A stretch of 64,000 bases of DNA from Botryococcus braunii (Eukaryota > Chlorophyta > Trebouxiophyceae). A program made the translations under genes and the position numbers. The notes under the pieces are model-generated. The model was not told the origin of the DNA and did not search any database. It saw nothing but the letters and a program-made list of their open reading frames with translations. The stretch lies in NCBI GenBank assembly GCA_002005505.1, contig KV908382.1, forward strand, positions 88,564 to 152,563, read 5' to 3'. This document shows positions 35,457 through 44,687 of the stretch, one piece after another (position 1 is the stretch's first letter; each line of letters opens with the position of its first letter).

Positions 35457-36238
35457 GTAATGTTAACACGGGTGGAGCGTTGCCCGGCGTATCTGCTGCG
35501 GATAAAATTTTTGTTTGGGGGGTGCGAATTTGGATAAGGGTCGGATCGCCAGATCACCTCGGAAGGGATCAGAAGTTATCCTCAATGCCAAAGGCACCAA
35601 GGGGTACTACAGACAAGGGGTCAGAGGCAAGCCTCAATAATTTGGGTTGATTGATCAGATCGGATTACAAAGATGGGACTTTCAATGACGCACAAGCCCA
35701 GTGCGGAGCTGCCAGTCGTGCAAGCCAGATCCTCTTCGTCGGGATGGGCGCACGACACTGAAGCAAAAACTGATTTGAAACTGAGGAGGCACCCCTATTT
35801 ATAGTCCTAGCGAGCCAAACGAGCGTCTCCCCAATTATGGGTGCGCATAGCGTAATACTACTACGAGAGGCAATAAATTGACAATAAATGCAAAGTATAG
35901 CTTCAGGAAACTTCTAATTAATTGATCGGAGCTGCAGGGAATGTTCGCGAGACTTCTAAAGAAGCTTCCGAGCCGATGTTCGCTCGGAGAGACAAGAGCG
36001 TGTGAGAAACTGCCTTATTACGCGTCAAATATGGCCTGAAAGTCAAAGCTGTACAACCCAACCGAGATCACCGCGTTCAAACCGAGAACCGCGATCCGGA
36101 TCCGAGGAATGACAACCGTTAGGTACGGAAACTAAAGCTGTACGAAACTGTCACAAACCGTTCGAAATTTGTTCATAAAATAAGAGAAAATAGTCAGTTA
36201 AGGCACACAGAACCACAAGGACCCAGGTTCACACCACA
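35457..36238 (-). repeat. 3' terminal repeat (A2) and 8-nt B2 of element II
   Basis: A2 is 35465-36238. B2 is 35457-35464 (GTAATGTT, i.e. AACATTAC on the element strand), which repeats 36241-36248. Three bases separate B1 from A2, as in element I. Confidence 0.85.
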
Positions 36239-36405
36239 TCTGTAATGTTTCCCCCTCCTTAAAATCTGGAGCGGGGTGGGAGACCCGCCGGTCCGCAATG
36301 AAAACAGTAGATTTGTATTATTCACTTATTGAGGTAGTGCAAATTACGTGCTCTATCCGAGAGTCTTGGTAATTGCTGTCGCTTCATTGAAGAAATTGGA
36401 GGAAG
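36239..36405 (-). other. 3' untranslated region and polypurine tract of element II
   Basis: On the minus strand a purine-rich tract (AAGGAGGGGGAAAC, near 36259-36246) precedes B1 and the terminal repeat. No ORF. Confidence 0.6.
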
Positions 36406-36669
36406 CTATCCGGGTTCAAGACTCATCATCGAATTGGATTCCTTCTGCTCGGCTATAGGAGGTAGTGGTGCTGGTCCTTCCCCCTCCTGTGTCGCCGTTG
36501 GTTGGTTGGCAAGGGCTGCGTTGGCTGTAGAGGGCCCTTGAGTTTGTAATACGAGCACCTGTACCATTTCCGGACCTTGTATGCCCTGTAATTTCCATGA
36601 ATCATGCCCTTCACGGCACTCAGACGATTTGAGGTGGCTGACCAAAGCCGAGTCAAGGGTCCCATCAGG
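36406..36669 (-). pseudogene. C-terminal part of element II protease ORF, separated by copia insertion
   Basis: About 88 codons ending at 36406. Counting bases across the copia and its CTTTA duplication, this frame continues directly from the ORF at 43820-44687. No known domain; Gln/Pro/Ala-rich towards the end. The insertion explains why it lacks its own start. Confidence 0.75.
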
Positions 36670-36674
36670 CTTTA

Positions 36675-37365
36675 TGTTGTGTTAATTAATTTTATGCCTT
36701 TCCCTCAGAGGAGTAATAATGGCAAGTCTCCGTATGAAGACAATACCAATTAGGAAAGAGAGGCAGAACCCTGAGTTCTGCCAGGCAATACATGCATTTG
36801 AACGAAGACTATCATAACGCAAGTTACAGACACGTTTGTAGAAAGGAGGCATATGGGGCAAGCACGGATAGGGAAGGCACTTGGTTGGAACTATAGTGGC
36901 ACTCCGGGTGTCTATCAATCAGTTGCTAACCAGTCCTTGACTTGTATATGTCCATGCCTACTTAACAACGCACAAGTAGGAGGACATCGTCTAACACCCT
37001 CCGTGCCGCCACCATGCAGGTGACTTAATCCTTATTGTATTCCTGGATTTAGCACTCAGATGAACATTGTTAGAACATGTTAGACATATAGAGTTGAGTT
37101 TAGCTCATCGGACAAAGTAATGAACACGACCTGGGTGAGAGCAGGTTAGGCGTGTTTGAACTGCGTCACCTTGTTAGGAGAGATGAGAGATATTGTAACA
37201 CTTGGTTGGAACTATAGTGGCACTCCGGGTGTCTATCAATCAGTTGCTAACCAGTCCTTGACTTGTATATGTCCATGCCTACTTAACAACGCACAAGTAG
37301 GAGGACATCGTCTAACACCCTCCGTGCCGCCACCATGCAGGATACGCCAAGCCCAGAATATTTCA
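36675..37365 (+). repeat. 5' LTR of the intact copia
   Basis: TGTTGTGTTAATT to AGAATATTTCA. It contains two copies of a 143-bp block (36878-37020 and 37199-37341). Confidence 0.95.
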
Positions 37366-37381
37366 GGTTATGGGCCCACGG
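37366..37381 (+). other. Primer-binding site of the intact copia
   Basis: GGTTATGGGCCCACGG directly follows the LTR and is complementary to the plant initiator tRNA-Met anticodon arm. Confidence 0.85.
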
Positions 37382-37702
37382 GCTCGGATGCTGAGAGTGG
37401 GTGGCGCCTAAATCGGAGCTCACTAGACTGTGAATGGCGAAGAAGCGGACAAAGCAAACAGCCAGGAAGACCACCAACCTCAACGTTCCAGCGCGCTTGA
37501 GATCAGGACCTCCGTCATACAACGAACTAATCAGAGAAGGAGGACAACGTGGAGACCGCAATCCTGACGAGAGAGCCTTTATCGTCAAAGACTACATCTT
37601 TCACCTTCACGTTGGCTGTCCGTTAGCTCAACCCACCTGGTTCAGAAGTAAGATCTTGCTGCTACCTTGCGAGTACTGGAGTTATAAGACAACTGGGGAA
37701 TT

Positions 37703-40700
37703 ATGACTTCCAAGAAGAAAGGATCATCAGCTAGTGGAGCATCAACGTCAAGCAGTGAACCAGCCTCATCCACACCCATCAGAGAACCGTGTACTCCCAG
37801 CACCTCAAGAGGCAGCGGAGATGAGCTGCCCAAGATTATCCCAACAAATGTCAAGGTACACATAAAACTGAAGGAACGGGGGACAAATATTATTGTTTGG
37901 AAGAATGCATTTTTGGCAGCAAATGAGTCAAAAGGGTCTTTGCCTGCCATCCTGGAGGCTATGCCTGGTACAGCACATGACGCAGCCGCAATGTTACTGA
38001 TTTATGAGTCAGTCCCAGAGGAATGGCTGGGACCTCTGTCTAATCTGCCCTCTGCTTATGATGCATATGAGTTCATCTGCAGAAAGTTTATTGGTGGATA
38101 TAATATCGAGGCCAATGCAGATTGGCTCCAAGAAATGAGCCAGGGAATGAAACATGACGAGACGATTTCGCAATATGTCAACAGAATGATCAACCTGAAG
38201 GCATGCCTTGACAGGAACAACCATGCTCTACTGGATGCACACGTTGCAACCCAGATTGTGCAGGGCTTGCCTGATGCAGCTAAAGAGCCAGGAATGATCA
38301 CAACTGCTGCAGCACAACCCCTGGAGAAGCTGGCTGGACTTCTGCGCAACACAGCAGCTGCAGTGGGTTTTGATGAATATGCTCCTCGCCAACCAAGGGT
38401 TTTGGCTCTTGGACAAGGCTCCAGTGGAGCCAATACCCCACCAGCTGCCAGTGCAGTCCATCAGCAGGCCCAACCAACTGTCTCTGAGGCCAAGTCCGAG
38501 ACTAAGGGCATCTGCAACTACTGCAATAAGAAGGGGCATTACTGGAGGGACTGTCGAAAGAGGAAGCGGGACGAGGAGACCCAACGGAACGTAGTGGCAG
38601 CGGTCCAACAATTGCAGGGAATGTGGCCACAGGGACCTCCACATATGGGTGGCCCACACCCTCCTGCAGCCCAGCTGGCGCACCCTGGACTGGATGCCTT
38701 TCCGGCATGGTTCCAACCCCCAGCTCCCCCACCTCCACCACCTGGAGGTATGCCATACATAATTTCCCTCAACATCCTGAAGACTCCTGTCAGAAATTCG
38801 TCTCTGCAATCCTGGCTGGTGGACAGTGGAGCATCTGTACATCTGGTGAATGATGTGACCCTACTACATAATCCAACTGTGCATGCCAAACCCATCCCAT
38901 TACATCTGGCCACTTCAGATGCCACTGGAGGAATTGTAGCATCAGGCTCTGTCTGCATCCTCAGTCGAGTGGGAGTTCCCCTGTGGATACATCATGTTCA
39001 GTGTGTTCCTTCTGCAACCTCAAACATACTGTCAGTATCTGCAGCATTGCGGGATGGGGCAGTCTTTCGCACAGATGATGTTGGAGCGTTCACTGAAGTC
39101 TGTGGTCCAAACAGCTGGAGGTCTCGGATCAGTGCAGAGAAAGGGCTATTTTATATTCATCAAGTTGTAGCTCTGAGTCCCAGTGTTAACCACAGAAGAA
39201 TTTCAGCTGCTGTGAAGTCCAAAACCCCCACCCAAAACTCACACAACTGTGCCAGACGATACCTCTGGCATAGCAGAATGGGACATCCAGGTGAAACATG
39301 GATGCAGCGCCTAACCAATGAGGACCTGGTCTCGGGACTTGATACATCCCTATGTCCCTGCTCCAATTGTCCAGTCTACTGTGAAGCATGTATTGAGGGA
39401 AAGACGTCTCGGCCTCCATTTGGAATAAGCAGTAGACCAGCTGTTGAACCACTTGACAGAGTACATATTGACACTGTGGGCCCCATTTTTCCTGCTGCAG
39501 TAACTGGTGAACGTTACTGGGTGACTGCTTTGGATGAGTCATCTCAGTTAAAGGCGGTCCTGCCTGTGAAGTCCAAAGATGCCATCAGTGCTGCTGTGAG
39601 GGACCTCATTCTATACTGGCAGACCCAGAAGAAAACCAAAGTGAAGTGTGTCCGGTGTGACCGTGGAACTGAATTTCTGAATGCCACGTTCAAAGAATTT
39701 TGTGCATCCCAGGGGACTAAATTGGAGACCTCAGCTCCTTACACCCCGCAACAGAATGGAGCGGCTGAAAGAGCCAATCGCACCCTCAAGGAACGTACCA
39801 GGACTCTTCTGGCTTTTGCAGCTGCCAGTCCAACGTTGTGGAAGGAGGCCCTGGAAACTGCATGCACCCTACTGAACATGGGTCCCAGTACCGGGAGGGA
39901 CCGCACGCCATCAGAATTATTTTTTGGCTACAAACCAAATGTAACCCCACTGCGTACCTGGGGTTGCTTGGCCTTTGTGCACATTCCTGATGTCCAGCGC
40001 TCTGTGTTTTCCCCTAAAACTGTGCCAGGGATGCTTACTGGTTACTCAGCCTCCTCCAAAGCCTATCGGATCTATGTGGGAGGGGGTATCTGGAAGGAGA
40101 GCAGAGATGTGGTTTTCGTGGAGCACCTCAGGGGAGCCTCTCGGGTTGGCATGAGCGTTTCCTCAACACAGTCTACAGAGTTTCTGTGTCCTGAGCCCTC
40201 TGCAAGTGACACTCCCCCAGTCTTTCCCGGCACCTCCCCTGGCACAACCAACATCAGCCTTGAGACAGATCTTGATGACCCACACAGTGAGCCTGAGTAC
40301 CTGCCAGCCTCCAGCAACCTCCCCACACAGCCTGTCACAGGACCCCCCAGTGAGGCTGAGCCCGAGCCTGAATCCAGAAGACTGTGTGACCCAGTGGAGA
40401 TGGATCAAACCCTGGAGGCAGTACAGGCCTTAGCCAGAGGAGTGAGACAGGACTCCCACCTTCGACCGCAGATGGAGCGAGCCCAGGAGGTCCTCAGACC
40501 AACTAGGTCTGATTGCCGCAACCACCAATTGGATGGCCTGACCCGGGCTCAACGACACGAACAACGCACTGCCGCCAAAGACCTCCTGCTGCCACAGGAG
40601 AAGGGAGAGAGCAGAGAGCGAGAGGGGTTGACTGAATGTGACTCTCTGTCACAGGGACCAGGGGAAGTGCAGCTAGAGGGTGATTCACATGAGGGGCATG

Positions 40701-43105
40701 AATTGCATGTGAGTGCAGTGAGGGGGGCAGCTACATGCAAAGCTGCAAATGGTCCCGGGGAGCTGAGCAGTATGGGTGGGTCTTGTTCAGTGACTGAGAG
40801 AAATGTAAGAGATGTGACCATGCAGAGTTCTTCTGGCAACCCGTCCAGTCAGAGCACTCCTGGACGGGACTGTGGTGGCAGCCACCGGTCAGAGGAAGCA
40901 TCATATGCTTTCTCTGCACCAGCCAAACATGATTGTGAGCGGGAGACAGGATCTGCATCCTTGACTCCATGTAAGGGACGAGAGGAGGAGGTGAATCAGG
41001 AGCACAGACATTGTGGAGACAGACCAAATTACAAGTGCTCACTGAGAGGTACCTGTGCCTGGGAGAGTGATGTCAGAGATGTGAGGTCACTCCCAACAGT
41101 GACATGCAGTCGGTCTGAGAGGCATGTGGATCACATAAATCAGGGGAAGTATGCAGACACTCTGCCATATCCCGATGTTGCTTGTGAGAGACCTGAAGAG
41201 TCTGAACTCTTGCAGGCATGTCAGAGTGTGTCTGAGGAGGTGAATCGGAAGTCTGGACAATGTGAAGGGATTCCAAATTACAAAGACTGTCCGAGAGGTA
41301 CCTGTGCATGGGAGGATGATGTGAGGGATGAGCAGAGTAACTTGTGCAAAGCCAAGTGTGAGTCCAAGCGAGAGCGTGCTATGAGAGAGCATTCTACTTC
41401 TACTGGAGAGCCTGTGATGTGTAACTCAGCGAGTGTCAGTGGAAGAGTAGTGGGTTCTGGACAAAGTGAGAGAAAATCAGGCAATTCAGAGGAAAAGCAC
41501 ACAGGTGTCAGATTTGGGAAAATTCACGTTCCCTCTAATTTGAGAGAAGCACAGATGTCTCCCCAGTGGGAATACTGGAAGGCAGCTATGCAGGAAGAGC
41601 AAAATTCTCTAGATACTCATGAGGTCATGGAGTATGTTCCGAGACCTCGTGGACATAAGGTTATTCCAGTTCACTGGATATTTTCAGTGAAAATGGATGC
41701 ACATGGCAATGTTATGAGATTCAAGGCCAGATTAGTGGCACAGGGATGCAGACAAATCCCTGGAGTGGATGTGATGGAGGTCTTTGCTCCTACTAGTAGC
41801 TATGGAGCTAGAAGAGCTCTGCTTGCTGTTGCTGCAAGAGAGGGCTGTGAAATTCATCAGGTGGACGTTAAGACCGCCTTTCTGAATGGTGAGCTCGAGG
41901 AGGAAGTATATGTAACGCAACCTCCTGGCTTTGAGAATGGTGATAAGAATATTGTGTGCCGATTGAGAAAGGCGTTGTATGGCCTGAAGCAGGCTCCACG
42001 TGCCTGGCACAAAACCCTGAATGACAAACTTGAAGTCATGGGGTATGAGGTGTGCAAGAGTGATGCGGGAGTGTATGTGAGATGCTCTACTGATGGAGGA
42101 AAGTCCTATGTGCTGATCTATGTTGATGATCTTCTGATAGTTTCCAAGGGCATGTCAGAAATCGAGAGAGTGAAGGGACTTCTCAAGAAAGAATTCACCA
42201 TCCATGATCTTGGGGAAGTGAAGGATTTCTTGGGATGTCAAGTGATGAGAGATAGAGATAAAGGGCTGATCACCCTGAGTTGCATCCCTAAAATCGATGC
42301 ACTTGTAGAGAAATTTGGCTTGGATCTTGAGTCAGTGGGACCTGATACTCCCATGACAAAAGATTTCGTAATGTCCCAAAGGCCTGCACCGAGAGATGGG
42401 AGCGACAGCATTGGTGCTGGCAGTCCACTACCTCCAGGTCACCGTTACTGTGAGTTAGTAGGGTCTCTTCTGTATATAGCCAACACCACACGTCCCGATA
42501 TAGCTCAGGCAGTAGGTGTATTGTCTCGTTATCGCATATCTCCCACCACAGCACATTGGAATGAAGCCATCCGTGTGTTGAAGTATCTGAAAGGAACCCG
42601 AGATTTGGTTCTAACTCTCGGAGGGGGGGAGATAGAGCTAGAAGGCTATGTGGATGCCGACTATGGAGGTGATCAGGATCATCGCTTCTCTACCACTGGC
42701 TTTGTCCTCACTGTGTTTGGAGGAGCAGTAGTGTGGGGAAGTAAAAAGCAATCTGCTGTTGCCACTTCAACAGTGGAGGCTGAATTCATGGCAGCAAGTG
42801 CTGTTGTGAAGGAAGCAAATTGGCTGAGAGGTTTCCTGGAGGAAATTGGAGTGTTACCGTGGATAGTGAAGATTCATTGTGACAACCAAGGGTGTATAAA
42901 CCACCTGAGGAATCCGGTGTACTCCAAACACACAAAGCATATTGCAATTAGCTGTCATTTCGCACGTGAAGCTATTGCAAAGGGGCAGGTTGAATTCAAG
43001 TACATTCAATCTGCTAGAAATGTGGCTGACATTTTTACCAAACCACTAGTTAGACAAGTGTTTCTGGGACATCGTAACTCACTGGGACTGGCCAAGTTTC
43101 TGTGA
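37703..43105 (+). CDS. Ty1/copia Gag-Pol polyprotein, full length
   Basis: 1,800 aa in one frame. Gag domain about aa 50-230 and zinc knuckle CNYCNKKGHYWRDC (about aa 271-284); retropepsin WLVDSGASVHL (about aa 372); pre-integrase region with WHSRMGHPG; integrase D,D,E core at VHIDTVGP (about aa 588), VRCDRGTEF (about 650) and NGAAERANRT (about 686); an unusually long hydrophilic linker, about aa 830-1270, with two related PNYK..RGTCAWE repeats; copia RT (VHWIFSVKM, FKARLVAQG, YVDD near aa 1473); RNase H (VDADYGGDQDHRFSTTG, STVEAEFMA, NVADIFTKPL) to the C-terminus. It provides all functions for reverse transcription and integration and could mobilise the non-autonomous copia relatives here. 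Start chosen as the first ATG after the leader. Confidence 0.96.
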   Translation: MTSKKKGSSASGASTSSSEPASSTPIREPCTPSTSRGSGDELPKIIPTNVKVHIKLKERGTNIIVWKNAFLAANESKGSLPAILEAMPGTAHDAAAMLLIYESVPEEWLGPLSNLPSAYDAYEFICRKFIGGYNIEANADWLQEMSQGMKHDETISQYVNRMINLKACLDRNNHALLDAHVATQIVQGLPDAAKEPGMITTAAAQPLEKLAGLLRNTAAAVGFDEYAPRQPRVLALGQGSSGANTPPAASAVHQQAQPTVSEAKSETKGICNYCNKKGHYWRDCRKRKRDEETQRNVVAAVQQLQGMWPQGPPHMGGPHPPAAQLAHPGLDAFPAWFQPPAPPPPPPGGMPYIISLNILKTPVRNSSLQSWLVDSGASVHLVNDVTLLHNPTVHAKPIPLHLATSDATGGIVASGSVCILSRVGVPLWIHHVQCVPSATSNILSVSAALRDGAVFRTDDVGAFTEVCGPNSWRSRISAEKGLFYIHQVVALSPSVNHRRISAAVKSKTPTQNSHNCARRYLWHSRMGHPGETWMQRLTNEDLVSGLDTSLCPCSNCPVYCEACIEGKTSRPPFGISSRPAVEPLDRVHIDTVGPIFPAAVTGERYWVTALDESSQLKAVLPVKSKDAISAAVRDLILYWQTQKKTKVKCVRCDRGTEFLNATFKEFCASQGTKLETSAPYTPQQNGAAERANRTLKERTRTLLAFAAASPTLWKEALETACTLLNMGPSTGRDRTPSELFFGYKPNVTPLRTWGCLAFVHIPDVQRSVFSPKTVPGMLTGYSASSKAYRIYVGGGIWKESRDVVFVEHLRGASRVGMSVSSTQSTEFLCPEPSASDTPPVFPGTSPGTTNISLETDLDDPHSEPEYLPASSNLPTQPVTGPPSEAEPEPESRRLCDPVEMDQTLEAVQALARGVRQDSHLRPQMERAQEVLRPTRSDCRNHQLDGLTRAQRHEQRTAAKDLLLPQEKGESREREGLTECDSLSQGPGEVQLEGDSHEGHELHVSAVRGAATCKAANGPGELSSMGGSCSVTERNVRDVTMQSSSGNPSSQSTPGRDCGGSHRSEEASYAFSAPAKHDCERETGSASLTPCKGREEEVNQEHRHCGDRPNYKCSLRGTCAWESDVRDVRSLPTVTCSRSERHVDHINQGKYADTLPYPDVACERPEESELLQACQSVSEEVNRKSGQCEGIPNYKDCPRGTCAWEDDVRDEQSNLCKAKCESKRERAMREHSTSTGEPVMCNSASVSGRVVGSGQSERKSGNSEEKHTGVRFGKIHVPSNLREAQMSPQWEYWKAAMQEEQNSLDTHEVMEYVPRPRGHKVIPVHWIFSVKMDAHGNVMRFKARLVAQGCRQIPGVDVMEVFAPTSSYGARRALLAVAAREGCEIHQVDVKTAFLNGELEEEVYVTQPPGFENGDKNIVCRLRKALYGLKQAPRAWHKTLNDKLEVMGYEVCKSDAGVYVRCSTDGGKSYVLIYVDDLLIVSKGMSEIERVKGLLKKEFTIHDLGEVKDFLGCQVMRDRDKGLITLSCIPKIDALVEKFGLDLESVGPDTPMTKDFVMSQRPAPRDGSDSIGAGSPLPPGHRYCELVGSLLYIANTTRPDIAQAVGVLSRYRISPTTAHWNEAIRVLKYLKGTRDLVLTLGGGEIELEGYVDADYGGDQDHRFSTTGFVLTVFGGAVVWGSKKQSAVATSTVEAEFMAASAVVKEANWLRGFLEEIGVLPWIVKIHCDNQGCINHLRNPVYSKHTKHIAISCHFAREAIAKGQVEFKYIQSARNVADIFTKPLVRQVFLGHRNSLGLAKFL

Positions 43106-43123
43106 GGTAAAGGCAAGGGGAAG
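43106..43123 (+). other. Polypurine tract of the intact copia
   Basis: GGTAAAGGCAAGGGGAAG abuts the 3' LTR; plus-strand primer. Confidence 0.8.
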
Positions 43124-43814
43124 TGTTGTGTTAATTAATTTTATGCCTTTCCCTCAGAGGAGTAATAATGGCAAGTCTCCGTATGAAGACAATACCAATT
43201 AGGAAAGAGAGGCAGAACCCTGAGTTCTGCCAGGCAATACATGCATTTGAACGAAGACTATCATAACGCAAGTTACAGACACGTTTGTAGAAAGGAGGCA
43301 TATGGGGCAAGCACGGATAGGGAAGGCACTTGGTTGGAACTATAGTGGCACTCCGGGTGTCTATCAATCAGTTGCTAACCAGTCCTTGACTTGTATATGT
43401 CCATGCCTACTTAACAACGCACAAGTAGGAGGACATCGTCTAACACCCTCCGTGCCGCCACCATGCAGGTGACTTAATCCTTATTGTATTCCTGGATTTA
43501 GCACTCAGATGAACATTGTTAGAACATGTTAGACATATAGAGTTGAGTTTAGCTCATCGGACAAAGTAATGAACACGACCTGGGTGAGAGCAGGTTAGGC
43601 GTGTTTGAACTGCGTCACCTTGTTAGGAGAGATGAGAGATATTGTAACACTTGGTTGGAACTATAGTGGCACTCCGGGTGTCTATCAATCAGTTGCTAAC
43701 CAGTCCTTGACTTGTATATGTCCATGCCTACTTAACAACGCACAAGTAGGAGGACATCGTCTAACACCCTCCGTGCCGCCACCATGCAGGATACGCCAAG
43801 CCCAGAATATTTCA
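43124..43814 (+). repeat. 3' LTR of the intact copia
   Basis: 691 bp; no difference from 36675-37365 seen by eye. Confidence 0.95.
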
Positions 43815-43819
43815 CTTTA

Positions 43820-44687
43820 GCCACCGAGCCTTTCTTCTAGGGGCTGAGGGCCCCGTATTTTGAGTCAAAGATTCCTCCATTGGAGCCATACAGCCATATG
43901 CAGGCAAAGTTTGCGCCTCCGTGTGGATGTAGACGTGCTTAATGTCCATGCTGTTCTCGCTTTCTTCGGGTACGGACTCCGAGGCAAGCGCGTTTGTGGA
44001 TTCATGTTCTACAATTTCCTCCTCTGAAGCTCCAAGTAGAGTCCCACTGTCCTTGTCGACCCTGACTAGCGTACTGCCTTCTTCCAGATCCATTGCTTGT
44101 AGTACTTCTCCATGGGAGCTTTCACCGGCCTCCACGTCCGGTTCGCCTTGCTTCTCTTGTAGGTTCTCTTGCTGTAGGTTGCCTTCTGGCTCTGTCTTGT
44201 CCGGAAGGTCCTCTTCTGATTCCACCTCGACCAATTCCGGAAGGTCCGTAAGGTCCTCCTTGATACGAACACAGTAACGAGCCGATGTCTTGTCGTTACC
44301 AACATTGATCCCAACCCGTCCCACGAGGTATGGGTCGATTCTGAAGGTCATTTCTTGTTTGGAGAAGCTGATGTCGGCCTTAGCTTGCGATAGCCAATCA
44401 GTGCCCAGTAGTATGTCGTAGGTCGTGGCACCGCTCACATAGACATCGAGGGGGATCTCAAGACCATCCACCCCAACCTTCAAGCGGCGCAACACTCCCC
44501 AAGGGGCAGAAGATTTCCCATCCGCACATAAAAACTTAAGCCGGGAGGGCTCAATCTGGTCCCATAGATTTAACCGCCTGGCAACAGCCTGCGACATCAT
44601 GGTGTTGGTAGCTCCTGTGTCAATGACACCATCCTCAAAAACAACGCCGTTGATCAGCACAGGCACACGTGCCACCGTAGTGGTCAC
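43820..44687 (-). pseudogene. Protease part of element II ORF, truncated by copia insertion
   Basis: Retropepsin motif DTGATNTMMS near the N-terminus with flanking residues closely matching element I (VFEDGVIDTG). An acidic Glu-rich tail follows, then the copia insertion. It lies in a different frame from gag, overlapping it by a few bases, while element I has both in one frame. The gag-protease shift is either a single indel or a programmed frameshift. A GTG, not ATG, begins this open frame. Confidence 0.8.

Larger units (their letters stand above)
36675..43814 (+). mobile_element. Apparently intact Ty1/copia element, 7.1 kb, TSD CTTTA
   Basis: 691-bp LTRs (36675-37365 and 43124-43814) look identical on reading. 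CTTTA flanks at 36670-36674 and 43815-43819. Initiator tRNA-Met primer site, polypurine tract and a full 1,800-aa ORF are present. All catalytic motifs are intact, so it is a recent and possibly still active insertion. Confidence 0.95.
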
